Notes: generated from the letters alone by a model not told the origin. 64,000 bases of DNA from Flavobacterium sp. DG2-3 (GCF_030730925.1 NZ_JAVAMB010000001.1:62001-126000); one strand, 5' to 3'. Shown: positions 1 to 9,434, numbered from the stretch's first letter. Translations and numbers: made by a program.

Positions 1-37
1 CCAAAATATTTAAGACACAAACACAACACTGAAAAAA

Positions 38-2812
38 ATGAAATTCAATTTAAGATTTCTCTTTATTGCATTATTTATCTGTACGATTTCGATCGCGCAA
101 AACAAAGGTACGATTTCTGGCGTTTTATCTGATAAAGATTCAAACAACGCAGCTCTGCCATTTGCTAATGTTTTAGTTAAAGGTACAAATATTAGCGTAA
201 ATACCGACGTAGATGGAAAATATTCCTTAAGCGTTAATCCTGGAAATTATACTTTAATTTTTAGTTTTTTAGGATATGAATCTGTAGAAGCTCCTGTTGC
301 TGTAAAAGCAAACGAAACTGTAACGGTTAATCAAGGGCTTTCATCAGGAAGTTATACACTTAAAGATGTGGTGGTAAAATCGGCTGCAGCAAACAAACAA
401 AAAGAATCAGCATTATTGTTAGACCAAAAAAATGCCGTTCAGTTTAAAGCTGCTATTGGTGCCGAAGAAATTGCAAGAAAAGGGGTTAACGATGTTGCCA
501 ACGCTGTTGCGAAAGTGAGCGGAGTTTCTAAACAAGACGATTCTGGAAATGTTTTCGTAAGAGGATTAGGTGACCGTTACAATGTAACTACTTTAAATGG
601 TCTTCCGTTACCATCAAACAACCCAGCAAACAAAAATATCCTTTTAGAGATTTTCTCTACAAACATTGTAGACAATATTGGAATTAGCAAAACTTTTGAA
701 GCTCAAAACTATGCGGATTTCGGAGGAGCTAATATCGATATTAGCGCAAAGAAATTCAGCGGAAAACCTTTTATCAGCTTTTCAATTGGTACTGGCGCAA
801 ACACAAATGTTTTAGCGCAAGATCATTTTTACCTACAAGATGGACCTACTTACACTGGGTTTAAAAAAGTTGGTGTTCCAGACTCTCCATTATTGCCATA
901 TAGCTATTCTACAAGCTGGGATAGACAAGAAAACAAAAATGTATTGAATGCATTTTACACATTATCTGGAGGAAAAAGATTTAAAATAAATGACGAAAGT
1001 TCAATTGGTGCTTTTGTTACAGGATCTTTTAGTGCAAAAAATAAATTTACTGAAGGTTACAGCAGAGGAGGAATTACTTCTGACGGAGATATTTATTCTG
1101 ATTTTATCAGAACGGCTTACAAACATAACACTACAACAACTGTTATGGGTACTGCTGATTATAAAATCAATAACAAAAACTCTATCTTCTTTACTTCTTT
1201 ATTCTTAAACTCTAGTGATCAAGATTATAGCGAATACGAAGGAACTAACATCAATTTTGATGGTGGTGGAGATGCTCAACAACAAATTAGCGGTTTCATC
1301 AAACGTGGAACTTTTGAAAGAACTCAATTAATTGTTAACCAATTAACAGGAAAAACTAAATTCAACGACAGATTGAATCTTAACTGGGGAGTAGGATACA
1401 GTACTTCTAATAGCGCAATTCCAGATCGTATGCAAAACTCTTTCGTATATGCTCCTAACGCTATTGACTATACTTTCTTTACCAATTCAAATATCAACAA
1501 CCACAGATTTTTTCAAGACTTAAAAGAAAATGAAATTGCTGCAAATATTGCACTTTCTTATAACTTCAAAAAAGCTAGTGACGATACTTACAAAGGAAAA
1601 TTAACGGTTGGATATTCAGGAAAATTTAAAGATGTGGATTATGACATGCAACAATTTTCATTCTTCCCAAATAGAACGACAATTTCTTTCCCTAAAGAAG
1701 ACATCCATCATGTAGATAACTATTTAGATCCAGCACATTGGGGTTCTTCTTACTCAAACAGAATTCACCAAACTTACAATGGTAATTTAGATATTAATGC
1801 TGCATTTGTTAATGTTCAATATTCTTTAACTGAAAGATTGAGTGTAATCTTAGGCGCTAGATTAGAGCAATTAAATCAAGATGTTTTCTTTATCACAACA
1901 ACAGTTCCAGGCGGTGGAAATTCTAACGATTCGAAGTTTAACATTTTACCTAGTTTAATTTCTAAGTATTCGTTAAATGAAAAGCAGAATTTAAAATTCT
2001 CTGCAAGTAAAACTTATACACTTCCTCAGTTTAAAGAAAAAGTGCCAATTATTTACGAAGATGTTGCACAAGCGTACCAAGGAAACCCAAGATTATATGC
2101 TTCAACAAATTACAACTTCGATTTAGGATGGGAATTTTTCCCAAAAGCAAGTGAGTTAATCTCTGTAACTGCATTTGGTAAAATCATTCAAAATCCAATC
2201 AACGAGATGTTCTTAAACTCTTCTTCAAATGATATTTCTTATGCAAATACAGGAGACAAAGGAACAGTAGCTGGAGTTGAACTTGAATACAGAAAAGATC
2301 TTTTTGAAATTGAAAAAGAAAACAATTTAAAAACAAAAGTTACTTTTGACGCAAACGGATCTTACTTATACACAAACCAAGATCTAAGCAACGATAAAGT
2401 AAACAATGAAAATGATTTTGGAGCTAACTTTACTTTTACAGAAAGTAAACTAACAGGAGCTTCTAATTTCCTTGCCAACGCTAACTTATCATTCTTAAAT
2501 CAATTTACAGAAAACTCAGATATTTCAGCAACGGTATCTTACTCTTATTTTTCAGATAAACTAGCAGTAATTGGAACATCAAGAGTTGGAAACATGGTAG
2601 ATAAAGCAGTAAACAAACTAGACTTTATCGTAAACTCAAGCTTAACTAAAAACTTAAAAATTGGTCTTATTTACAATAACATTTTGAACCCAACTTTTAA
2701 ACGTGTACAAGAGCAGGGAGAAGTTCCAGGAAAAGAATCTGTTGGAGATATTACTGTAACTTCATACAAAGCAGGTTCAGATCTTAGACTTACTTTAAAC
2801 TATACTTTCTAA
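38..2812 (+). CDS. TonB-dependent outer-membrane receptor with N-terminal carboxypeptidase-regulatory-like domain
   Basis: 924 residues. A signal peptide (about 1-20, ending SIAQ) is followed by a CarboxypepD_reg-like beta-sandwich (about 24-105, with the FANVLVKGT and DVDGKYSL motifs). The plug domain follows (about 130-240, with VRGLGDRYN) and then a long beta-barrel ending in aromatic LNYTF, as expected for BamA-assembled proteins. It should import a TonB-energised ligand across the outer membrane. No SusD partner follows. A lipoprotein gene lies 206 bases downstream instead, so this is not a classical Sus glycan locus. The substrate cannot be read from sequence. A strong terminator lies after the stop codon. 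Confidence 0.93.
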   Translation: MKFNLRFLFIALFICTISIAQNKGTISGVLSDKDSNNAALPFANVLVKGTNISVNTDVDGKYSLSVNPGNYTLIFSFLGYESVEAPVAVKANETVTVNQGLSSGSYTLKDVVVKSAAANKQKESALLLDQKNAVQFKAAIGAEEIARKGVNDVANAVAKVSGVSKQDDSGNVFVRGLGDRYNVTTLNGLPLPSNNPANKNILLEIFSTNIVDNIGISKTFEAQNYADFGGANIDISAKKFSGKPFISFSIGTGANTNVLAQDHFYLQDGPTYTGFKKVGVPDSPLLPYSYSTSWDRQENKNVLNAFYTLSGGKRFKINDESSIGAFVTGSFSAKNKFTEGYSRGGITSDGDIYSDFIRTAYKHNTTTTVMGTADYKINNKNSIFFTSLFLNSSDQDYSEYEGTNINFDGGGDAQQQISGFIKRGTFERTQLIVNQLTGKTKFNDRLNLNWGVGYSTSNSAIPDRMQNSFVYAPNAIDYTFFTNSNINNHRFFQDLKENEIAANIALSYNFKKASDDTYKGKLTVGYSGKFKDVDYDMQQFSFFPNRTTISFPKEDIHHVDNYLDPAHWGSSYSNRIHQTYNGNLDINAAFVNVQYSLTERLSVILGARLEQLNQDVFFITTTVPGGGNSNDSKFNILPSLISKYSLNEKQNLKFSASKTYTLPQFKEKVPIIYEDVAQAYQGNPRLYASTNYNFDLGWEFFPKASELISVTAFGKIIQNPINEMFLNSSSNDISYANTGDKGTVAGVELEYRKDLFEIEKENNLKTKVTFDANGSYLYTNQDLSNDKVNNENDFGANFTFTESKLTGASNFLANANLSFLNQFTENSDISATVSYSYFSDKLAVIGTSRVGNMVDKAVNKLDFIVNSSLTKNLKIGLIYNNILNPTFKRVQEQGEVPGKESVGDITVTSYKAGSDLRLTLNYTF

Positions 2813-2837
2813 GAAATAGCTTTTCAATAAATTACAA

Positions 2838-2872
2838 AGGTGATTAGGTAATATACTAATCACCTTTTTTTG
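2838..2872 (+). terminator. Rho-independent terminator after the TonB receptor
   Basis: A near-perfect hairpin with AAGGTGATTAG and CTAATCACCTT arms and a short AT loop is followed by a T-run. It lies 26 bases after the receptor stop, so the lipoprotein downstream is probably transcribed from its own promoter. Confidence 0.85.
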
Positions 2873-3018
2873 TCCAAAACTGCAATGTAAATTTTATATT
2901 AAGACAAGACGTTTTTACCTCGATATACTTAATAGATTGTTAATATCGTCTTAACTCAGCAAAAACATATGTTCATTTACTTTGCCTTGAATAAATAAAA
3001 CAATAAAACACAACAAAA

Positions 3019-4146
3019 ATGAAAAAAAGTTTATTTGCAATGGCTGCAATATTAGGACTTGCTTTAACAAGCTGTAGTTCTGATGATAACAAAAACACGA
3101 ACAACAGTTCTTTTGTTTTAAAAGTTGACGATTTAAAAGGAGAAATTAAAGACGGTACAGTAACTTTAGATCCTACTCAAACTTATACATTAACTGGAGG
3201 TTTAGTTGTTAAAGGTGGAGCTACTTTAGTAATTCCTGCTGGAACAGTAATCAAAAGTTCTGCTACTGCTGAAGCAACTTCTTTATATATCGCTGTAGAA
3301 AGAAATGCTAAAATCAACATCAACGGTACTGCTGCTAAACCAGTTATCATGACATCTGGAAAAGCAACTCCTGCTCAAAGTGACTGGGGTGGATTGATCA
3401 TCGCTGGTAACGGTAAAGTAAACACTGGAGACAATGGTACTTCTGAAGTAGGTGGATTAAGCTACGGGGGTAATGATAATGCAGATTCTTCTGGAAACAT
3501 CAACTTCTTGAAAATTTCTTACACAGGATCTAAATATACTGCTGAAAAAGAATACAACGGAGTTTCTTTCTTCGGAGTTGGTTCTGGAACTGTAGTTTCT
3601 GACATCTATGCTTTCGAAAGTGGTGATGACGGTATCGAATTCTTCGGTGGAGCTGTAAATGCTAACAACTTAGTAATCATTAACTCTTATGATGATTCAT
3701 TAGATTTCGCTGACGGATGGCAAGGTACTGCTACTAATGTTTACATTAGCGGTGTTTCTAAAGCTGGTGTTGAAGGATCTACTAACGCTAAAGATCCAAG
3801 TGGAGCTGTTCCAATGACTAACGCTAAAATCAACAACATCTCTATCGTTAAAGGTGGTGCTACTTTCTTAGCTGACGAAAAAGCAATCAACTACAAAGAA
3901 GGTGGTGGAAAACAAGCTTACACAAACGTATATGTAGCTAACGGAATGCCTGCTGCTCTTACTAAATTATCTGCTGATGCTGGTGTTACTGCAAATCTTG
4001 CTGCTGGTAACTTTACTATCACAAACTATACTTTTGGAGCTTCTGTAACAGATTTTACAGGTCCTAAATTAGCAGGAACAACTACTGGTGCTCTAGGTGC
4101 TGGTGCTGGTGCTGACTTGCCAACTTGGGCTAACTGGACTAAATAA
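3019..4146 (+). CDS. Predicted beta-helix lipoprotein
   Basis: 375 residues with a lipoprotein signal (MKKSLFAM...LALTSC, lipid Cys at 19) and a Ser/Asp/Asn spacer. The rest is Gly/Ala/Thr/Asn-rich with short repeating strands (for example VVKGGATLVIPAGTVIKSS, DDGIEFFGGAVNANN, DDSLDFADGWQG), which suggests a right-handed parallel beta-helix. The codon set is narrow (GCT, GGT, AAC, ATC), a usual sign of high expression. It sits between a TonB receptor and a T9SS sorting-domain protein, so a surface-exposed partner of the receptor is plausible. No catalytic motif was recognised. The start is fixed by the lipoprotein signal. Confidence 0.8.
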   Translation: MKKSLFAMAAILGLALTSCSSDDNKNTNNSSFVLKVDDLKGEIKDGTVTLDPTQTYTLTGGLVVKGGATLVIPAGTVIKSSATAEATSLYIAVERNAKININGTAAKPVIMTSGKATPAQSDWGGLIIAGNGKVNTGDNGTSEVGGLSYGGNDNADSSGNINFLKISYTGSKYTAEKEYNGVSFFGVGSGTVVSDIYAFESGDDGIEFFGGAVNANNLVIINSYDDSLDFADGWQGTATNVYISGVSKAGVEGSTNAKDPSGAVPMTNAKINNISIVKGGATFLADEKAINYKEGGGKQAYTNVYVANGMPAALTKLSADAGVTANLAAGNFTITNYTFGASVTDFTGPKLAGTTTGALGAGAGADLPTWANWTK

Positions 4147-4168
4147 TAAAGTTCTAATACCATATACA

Positions 4169-4201
4169 AAAAGCTGTCTGAAGATTTCAGACAGCTTTTT
4201 T
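4169..4201 (+). terminator. Terminator after the beta-helix lipoprotein
   Basis: The arms AAAAGCTGTCTGA and TCAGACAGCTTTT enclose a short loop and are followed by Ts, 22 bases after the stop codon. Confidence 0.88.
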
Positions 4202-4280
4202 CATTTTAATAAAGTTTATATTTAAAAAATATACTTTTAGTCAAGAGAATTCTAATCACTTCGAACACATAATGTTAAAA

Positions 4281-4310
4281 ACATCCTAAATATTTAGGAT
4301 GTTTTTTTTT
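4281..4310 (+). terminator. Palindromic hairpin with T-run
   Basis: The perfect palindrome CATCCTAAATATTTAGGATG is followed by ten Ts. It may be a second terminator or an attenuator in front of the sorting-domain gene, since no gene ends between it and the previous terminator. Confidence 0.55.
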
Positions 4311-4362
4311 GGCGTACTTTTTGTAATTTTTTTTGTATATTTACAGTAATCAAATATACGCG

Positions 4363-4701
4363 ATGGCAAAAAACTACTTTTATATTACTTTCTTATTGGC
4401 ATTTTTCTTTACTCTAAGCGTTTCGGCGCAAGATACCAAGCAACTACCAAAAACTCAAGAATCTACTTCTATCGAGGGTCTTAGCTTGTATCCTAATCCA
4501 GTAACAAACGGAAAAGTCTATATATCATCTAAGAACGATTTAGAGAAGGAAGTTATTGTATTTGACATCTTAGGCAAAAAAGTACTGCAAGCGCATTTAG
4601 CCTCTAAAGAATTAAGTGTTTCAGAACTACCTCCAGGTGTTTACATCATTAAAATAAGCGAACAGAATGCATCGGCAACTCGAAAACTCATTATTCGGTA
4701 A
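4363..4701 (+). CDS. Minimal T9SS type A sorting-domain protein
   Basis: 112 residues from the ATG at 4363. An upstream in-frame ATG at 4333 is less likely because it would place charged residues before the signal peptide and overlap the likely -7 box TATATTTA at 4336-4343. Signal peptide about 1-23 (ending VSAQ). After a spacer of about 20 residues the remainder is a Por_secre_tail type A C-terminal domain: LYPNP, IVFDILGKKV, and the GVYIIKI and RKLIIR ends. Almost no passenger is left, so the mature protein is nearly the secretion signal alone. It may be a remnant of a larger cargo, or a small surface protein in its own right. Confidence 0.82.
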   Translation: MAKNYFYITFLLAFFFTLSVSAQDTKQLPKTQESTSIEGLSLYPNPVTNGKVYISSKNDLEKEVIVFDILGKKVLQAHLASKELSVSELPPGVYIIKISEQNASATRKLIIR

Positions 4702-4710
4702 AATATAGAA

Positions 4711-4740
4711 AAAAGCTCCTTTTATTGGGAGCTTTTTTTT
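4711..4740 (+). terminator. Terminator after the sorting-domain gene
   Basis: The hairpin AAAAAGCTCC / GGGAGCTTTTTTTT lies 10 bases after the stop codon. Confidence 0.85.
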
Positions 4741-4848
4741 GGTGTTCAGTGTTCAGGCTTTAGTGTTCAGTTAATTTAAATTTCTATAAATTTTGCTCTT
4801 ACTGAACACTGAACCTCAAAGCAAAAAACTGAACACTGAACACTAAAA
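4741..4848. repeat. Inverted and direct copies of a GTTCAGTGTTCAG motif
   Basis: Left arms read TTCAGTGTTCAG and AGTGTTCAG. Right arms read ACTGAACACTGAAC twice. The segment can fold back on itself and lies directly upstream of the -7 box of the LuxE-like gene. Confidence 0.7.
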
Positions 4849-4853
4849 AACAA

Positions 4854-4861
4854 TATCTTTG
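4854..4861 (+). promoter_or_regulatory. Bacteroidota -7 box for the LuxE-like gene
   Basis: TATCTTTG matches the TAnnTTTG consensus. Its TTTG overlaps the TTG at 4859 that is the longest possible start, which argues that translation begins further in. Confidence 0.55.
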
Positions 4862-4873
4862 CAAAAAAAAGTT

Positions 4874-5854
4874 TTGATTACAGCCAACGATATCTTTACC
4901 ATTTCAAGTCAGAAACAATTTGAAAAAATAGCACTAAAAGTGTTTCGTTTTCAGCACGAGAACAATAAAGTCTATCGCGATTTCTGTGATTTTTTAAAAG
5001 TCAATCCGCAGCAGGTAAAATCACTGCAGCAAATTCCTTTTTTACCCATTCAGTTTTTCAAAAGTCATGATGTAGTTTCTACTACCGATCCTGCACAGGT
5101 AACTTTTACCAGCAGCGGTACAACCGGAATGATTACCAGCAGACATTTAGTGACCGATGTTTCCCTATATGAGGAAAGTTACCGCAAAGGATTTTCGCAA
5201 TTTTATGGTAACATCGAAGATTACGTTGTTTTAGCCCTTTTGCCGTCTTATTTAGAACGCGAAGGCTCTTCGTTAATTTATATGGTAGAAGATTTAATAA
5301 AACTCTCCAATCAGCCTGAAAGCGGGTTTTATTTGCACAACCATGATGACCTAATCAAAAAACTTCTTGAACTAGACGAAGCGGGCCAAAATGTAATCTT
5401 AATTGGAGTTACATACGCTTTATTAGATTTGATCGAAAAGCATCAATTCAACCTTCAAAACACCATTATTATGGAAACGGGAGGAATGAAAGGAAAGCGT
5501 AAAGAAATGATTCGGGAAGAATTGCACGAAATTTTATGCAAAGGTTTTGGCGTTTCCTCTATTCATTCCGAATATGGCATGACCGAACTTTTAGCGCAAG
5601 CGTATTCTTTAGGCGAAGGTGTTTTTGAATGCCCTTCTTGGATGAACATTTTAGTTCGCGATCCAGAAGATGCTCTAACGTATGTAAAAGACGGGAAAAC
5701 TGGCGGAATCAATGTGATCGATTTAGCCAATATCAATTCGTGTTCTTTTATCGCTACGCAGGATTTAGGTAAAAAAAATCCCAACAACTCTTTTGAAGTT
5801 TTGGGACGTTTTGATAATTCTGATATTCGCGGGTGTAATTTGATGGTTCTTTAA
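4874..5854 (+). CDS. LuxE-like acyl-protein synthetase/acyltransferase
   Basis: 326 residues if translation starts at the TTG at 4874 (MITANDIF...). The longer frame from the TTG at 4859 would begin inside the promoter box. The protein resembles the LuxE family, ANL-type enzymes that activate a fatty acid as acyl-AMP and transfer it to a thiol. The phosphate-binding stretch TFTSSGTTGMITSRH is at about 89-103 and a second conserved block, IHSEYGMTELL, lies in the C-terminal half. No LuxC or LuxD partner is nearby. In Flavobacteria such stand-alone proteins are usually linked to acyl or polyketide/arylpolyene-type chemistry, but nothing here supports that. The next gene is convergent. Confidence 0.8.
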   Translation: MITANDIFTISSQKQFEKIALKVFRFQHENNKVYRDFCDFLKVNPQQVKSLQQIPFLPIQFFKSHDVVSTTDPAQVTFTSSGTTGMITSRHLVTDVSLYEESYRKGFSQFYGNIEDYVVLALLPSYLEREGSSLIYMVEDLIKLSNQPESGFYLHNHDDLIKKLLELDEAGQNVILIGVTYALLDLIEKHQFNLQNTIIMETGGMKGKRKEMIREELHEILCKGFGVSSIHSEYGMTELLAQAYSLGEGVFECPSWMNILVRDPEDALTYVKDGKTGGINVIDLANINSCSFIATQDLGKKNPNNSFEVLGRFDNSDIRGCNLMVL

Positions 5855-5868
5855 AGTAATTTAAAAAC

Positions 5869-6213
5869 TTAATTCTCCTCAATTACACCAATACTATCAA
5901 TACCTTCTTTTTTCTGAAGCTCTTTTTCTTTTTCGCATTTATTTTCCAATAGCCTGTAAACTCCATAGCAAGCCAAAGCACCGAAAAGCACAAAAAGTAT
6001 ATTCCAGCCTGGATTTGTAAAACTATCATCGTTTACGCTGTCCACACCACTAATAAAAACGGCTAAAAGTCCAACAATAAATCCTGAGACAAGAGTGCCT
6101 CCGTAATAAGAGACAATTCCAATAGCAAAATAACCCCATTTGTTCTTATCATATTCAAGAGCCAAATTGGCAAATCCTTTCCAAATCCAGTAAATAAGTA
6201 AAATTCCAATCAT
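5869..6213 (-). CDS. Small membrane protein of unknown function
   Basis: 114 residues with three hydrophobic segments (about 1-16, 26-52, 70-88) and a charged, lysine/glutamate-rich tail ending SIGVIEEN. I do not recognise the family. It is separated from the convergent LuxE-like gene by only 14 bases and from tyrS by 143 bases that include the tyrS terminator, so it is probably a single-gene unit. Confidence 0.65.
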   Translation of the reverse strand: MIGILLIYWIWKGFANLALEYDKNKWGYFAIGIVSYYGGTLVSGFIVGLLAVFISGVDSVNDDSFTNPGWNILFVLFGALACYGVYRLLENKCEKEKELQKKEGIDSIGVIEEN

Positions 6214-6282
6214 ATCGGTTGAGTTAGTTTTTAGGGAATAAACTTAATAAAAAAACTATTACCTTTTAAATATCAGTATTTT

Positions 6283-6319
6283 AAAAAATAAAAAAAACCA
6301 ATATTCTTTCGAACATTGG
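6283..6319 (-). terminator. tyrS terminator
   Basis: Read on the minus strand, CCAATGTTCGAAAGAATATTGG forms a hairpin followed by a long T-run. It lies 38 bases after the tyrS stop. Confidence 0.75.
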
Positions 6320-6356
6320 GATTAGTTTATTTAGCTTAATTATTTAATCGATACAA

Positions 6357-7652
6357 TTAAACAACGCGAATCACAAAGTAATTTTTCTTTCCGCTCTGCA
6401 ACAACACAAACTGATTATTAATTAAATCATTTGCTGTTAAAACAAAATCTTCTTTTATCTTTTCTCTGTTTACAGAAATTGAGTTTGCTGTTAAAGCGCG
6501 TCTCGCTTCTCCGTTTGATTTAAAGAAACCTGTTTTTTCGTTTAAAACAGTAACAATATCCAATCCGTTTTCTAGATCAGCTTTTGCGATTTCAGCTTGC
6601 GGAACTCCGTCAAAAACTTCTAAGAAAGTTACTTCATCCAGTTTTTTCAAATCTTCAGCAGTAGAATTTCCAAACAAAATATTCGAAGCCTGAATCGCTT
6701 TTTCTAATTCCTCACGATTGTGAACAAAAACAGTAATTTCTTCTGCCAATTTCTTTTGTAAAACTCTCAAATGCGGAGCCGTTTGGTGCTCAGCAATTAA
6801 GGCGTCAATAGTTTCTTTATCTAAGAAAGTAAAGATTTTAATATATTTCTCAGCGTCAGCATCTGTAGTGTTTACCCAAAATTGGTAGAATTTGTAAACC
6901 GAAGTTTTATCAGCATCTAACCAAACATTTCCACCTTCAGATTTTCCGAATTTAGATCCGTCTGCTTTTGTGATTAAAGGCGTTGTTAAAGCGTAAGCTT
7001 TAGCATTTTCACCTCCCATTCTACGAACTAATTCTGTACCTGTGGTAATATTACCCCATTGGTCAGAACCTCCCATTTGCAGAATACAATTGTTGTTTTT
7101 ATATAAATGATAAAAATCGTAACCTTGAATTAATTGATATGTAAACTCTGTAAAAGACATTCCCTCACCTTCTCCGCTAAATCTCTTTTTTACAGAATCT
7201 TTAGCCATCATATAATTTACGGTGATTCTTTTTCCAACTTCACGTGCAAAATCGATAAAAGAAAACTCTTTCATCCAATCGTAGTTATTTACCATTACTG
7301 GTGCATTTGCTTCGGTTGAATTAAAATCTAAGAAACGAGACAAAACGCTCTTGATTCCAGCTACGTTTTTAGCCAAAGCCTCTTCGTCAAGCAAGTTTCT
7401 TTCATCAGATTTACCAGAAGGATCTCCAATCATTCCTGTTGCCCCACCTACTAAAGCTACCGGTCTATGCCCGAAATTCTTTAAGTGAACCAATAAAATG
7501 ATCTGAACCATGCTTCCGATGTGCAGTGAATCTGCCGTTGGATCAAAACCGATATACGCAGTGGTAGCTTCTTTTAGTAATTGCTCTTCCGTTCCAGGCA
7601 TACTATCATGATATAACCCGCGCCATTTTAATTCTTCAACTAGATTCTTCAT
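6357..7652 (-). CDS. tyrS: Tyrosyl-tRNA synthetase
   Basis: 431 residues, class I aminoacyl-tRNA synthetase charging tRNA-Tyr. The HIGH-type signature is HIGSM at 44-48. The KMSKS-type motif is KFGKS in SKFGKSEGG, the form typical of bacterial TyrS. The anticodon-binding region and a C-terminal S4-like domain (about 360-431, [13 protein letters not shown]) follow. The length is normal for the family. The start ATG lies 20 bases after a good -7 box on the minus strand. Confidence 0.97.
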   Translation of the reverse strand: MKNLVEELKWRGLYHDSMPGTEEQLLKEATTAYIGFDPTADSLHIGSMVQIILLVHLKNFGHRPVALVGGATGMIGDPSGKSDERNLLDEEALAKNVAGIKSVLSRFLDFNSTEANAPVMVNNYDWMKEFSFIDFAREVGKRITVNYMMAKDSVKKRFSGEGEGMSFTEFTYQLIQGYDFYHLYKNNNCILQMGGSDQWGNITTGTELVRRMGGENAKAYALTTPLITKADGSKFGKSEGGNVWLDADKTSVYKFYQFWVNTTDADAEKYIKIFTFLDKETIDALIAEHQTAPHLRVLQKKLAEEITVFVHNREELEKAIQASNILFGNSTAEDLKKLDEVTFLEVFDGVPQAEIAKADLENGLDIVTVLNEKTGFFKSNGEARRALTANSISVNREKIKEDFVLTANDLINNQFVLLQSGKKNYFVIRVV

Positions 7653-7671
7653 TTTTTTTAAATATTTTGCG

Positions 7672-7679
7672 CAAATATA
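7672..7679 (-). promoter_or_regulatory. -7 box for tyrS
   Basis: On the minus strand this reads TATATTTG, a full match to TAnnTTTG, 20 bases before the tyrS ATG. Confidence 0.6.
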
Positions 7680-7710
7680 AGGATTGTCAATTGCAATAAA
7701 AAAATGTTAT

Positions 7711-7865
7711 GCCACAAAGACGCAAAGACACTAAGTTTTACCCAAGAATTGCATCAAAAAAAAATAGCGCAATTCGCGTAATTCATGGCAAAAAAACAAA
7801 AACTTCGAGTCTTTGGGTCTTGGCAGCAAAAACAAAAACCTTTGCGTCTTTGTCCCTTGGTGGCA
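7711..7865. repeat. Dispersed 'CACAAAGACGCAAAGAC' intergenic repeat, copy 1
   Basis: The left end reads GCCACAAAGACGCAAAGACA and the right end CTTTGCGTCTTTGTC...TGGTGGC, so the ends are roughly inverted. Internal subrepeats include AATTCGCGTAATTCATGGC and CGAGTCTTTGGGTCTTGGC. This fills most of the 308-base gap between tyrS and the barrel gene. A small open frame across it is just repeat sequence. Related copies are at 9211-9365, 46616-46791 and 47213-47280. Confidence 0.75.
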
Positions 7866-7960
7866 AAAATAAAATACATTGAAAAAAATTTACGGGAAGC
7901 CGTAAAAATCTTAACAGCTGATTATTTACTTTTGGCCTGAAAAAAACCAGAAACCTACCT

Positions 7961-9196
7961 ATGACAAAATTTTTACTAACCACTTTATTATTTTATTGCA
8001 CATTTATTAATGCCCAAATTTCATTTGAAAAAGGATATTTCATTTCTAACGACGGGAAAAGAACAGAATGTTTTATCAAAAATTTAGACTGGAAAAACAA
8101 CCCAACAGATTTCAGATATAAAATTCATATTACTGATAACGATTCAAAAACAGAAACCATCGCAAATGTTCAGGAATTTGGAATAGACAACAACACAGCA
8201 TTCAAAAGAGCCAAAGTAAAAATGGATCGTTCAAGCGATAATTTTGAAACAATTTCCCAAACAGGAAAACCAGTGTGGGAAGAAAATACACTTTTTCTAA
8301 AAATATTGGTTCAGGGCGAAGCCAAATTATATTCCTTCAGAGAAGATAATCTGATTCGTTATTTTTATGAAACACCAAAAATTCCGCTAGAACAGTTGGT
8401 TCATTTAAAATATATTGAATCAAAAGATGGAATGTCAACAGGAAACTTACAGGAAAACAATTATTACAAACAACAATTAAATAATAATGTACGAGCATCT
8501 AATACATCAGACAGAGACATTGAAAGCCTGCAATATAAAAAACCTCAACTTGTAAAGTATTTCATAAAATACAATAATATAGATGCCAATACCGAAAACA
8601 ATGACGAATTAAAAACACGAAACGGTAAATTACACTTAAAAATAACACCGCAAGTTAGCTTAATTTCCATGACGATGAATGACGGAGATGTACCTTCAAA
8701 AGATGTTGATCTGGATAATAAAACCAATTTTAAAATAGGTGCAGAATTAGAATACGTAATGCCATTCAACAAAAACAAATGGAGCCTGTTTATAAATCCG
8801 GCTTATCAGAAATATGAAAATAATATAACCTATAGCAGACCAGGTACTTTTGCGGGTTCTCCAGAGAAAGTTCGTTATGTCGAGATAAAGTACTCAAGCG
8901 TTCAACTTCCTATTGGTTTACGTCATTATTTTTTCTTAAATAATAATTCAAAAATCTTTATCAACGCCGCTTATTCCTTAGAAATAAACGGAAAAGCCAG
9001 CATTTCATTTGACAACAATTTAGAGCAGGAAAGCAACACAGATTCTAATTTTGCTTTTGGAGTCGGTTACAACTTCAAAGATAAATTTAGTATAGAAATC
9101 AGAGCAAATAGCAAAAAAGAATTATTATCTGACTACGACAGTTTTTCTGCTAAATACGGAGCAATTGATTTTGTTTTCGGATATACTTTCTTTTAA
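7961..9196 (+). CDS. Outer-membrane beta-barrel protein
   Basis: 411 residues with a signal peptide (1-18, TLLFYCTFINAQ). The first half (about 20-200) is soluble and charged. The second half alternates hydrophobic and polar residues (KLHLKITPQVSLISMT, LGAELEYVMPF-like strands, SVQLPIGLRHYFFL) and ends in an aromatic strand, FVFGYTFF, the usual mark of a barrel. It resembles the outer-membrane-beta-barrel (porin-like) proteins common in Flavobacterium. No ligand or function can be assigned. It is a single gene between two repeat blocks. Confidence 0.75.
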   Translation: MTKFLLTTLLFYCTFINAQISFEKGYFISNDGKRTECFIKNLDWKNNPTDFRYKIHITDNDSKTETIANVQEFGIDNNTAFKRAKVKMDRSSDNFETISQTGKPVWEENTLFLKILVQGEAKLYSFREDNLIRYFYETPKIPLEQLVHLKYIESKDGMSTGNLQENNYYKQQLNNNVRASNTSDRDIESLQYKKPQLVKYFIKYNNIDANTENNDELKTRNGKLHLKITPQVSLISMTMNDGDVPSKDVDLDNKTNFKIGAELEYVMPFNKNKWSLFINPAYQKYENNITYSRPGTFAGSPEKVRYVEIKYSSVQLPIGLRHYFFLNNNSKIFINAAYSLEINGKASISFDNNLEQESNTDSNFAFGVGYNFKDKFSIEIRANSKKELLSDYDSFSAKYGAIDFVFGYTFF

Positions 9197-9210
9197 GGGA
9201 CTTAAAAATT

Positions 9211-9365
9211 GGCACAAAGACGCAAAGACACAAATATTCGCCACGAATTACACAAATTTCTCGAATTGTAATTTCATTTTATTAAAAGGAAAATCGGGGT
9301 AATTTGTGTAATTCGTGGCTAAAAAAACAAAACTTCGAGTCTTTACGCCTTCGTGGCAAAAAAAA
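9211..9365. repeat. Dispersed 'CACAAAGACGCAAAGAC' repeat, copy 2
   Basis: It starts GGCACAAAGACGCAAAGACA, holds an ATTCG/AATTACACAAATT inner inverted pair, and ends CGAGTCTTTACGCCTTCGTGGC. A long open frame reads through it into the epimerase gene, which would give a false N-terminal extension. Confidence 0.72.
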
Positions 9366-9434
9366 CAAAAAAACCTTTGCAACTTTGTCTCTCTGCAACT
9401 TTGCACCTTCCAACCAAAAACTTATCTTTACAAC

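Noticed and set aside
7783..7983. 66-residue minus-strand frame
   Set aside because: Made of repeat sequence (FVFAAKTQRLEVFVF) and overlapping the start of the barrel gene; no family features.
9315..9434. N-terminal extension of the epimerase gene
   Set aside because: Translates a dispersed repeat; the Rossmann motif begins right after the ATG at 9435.
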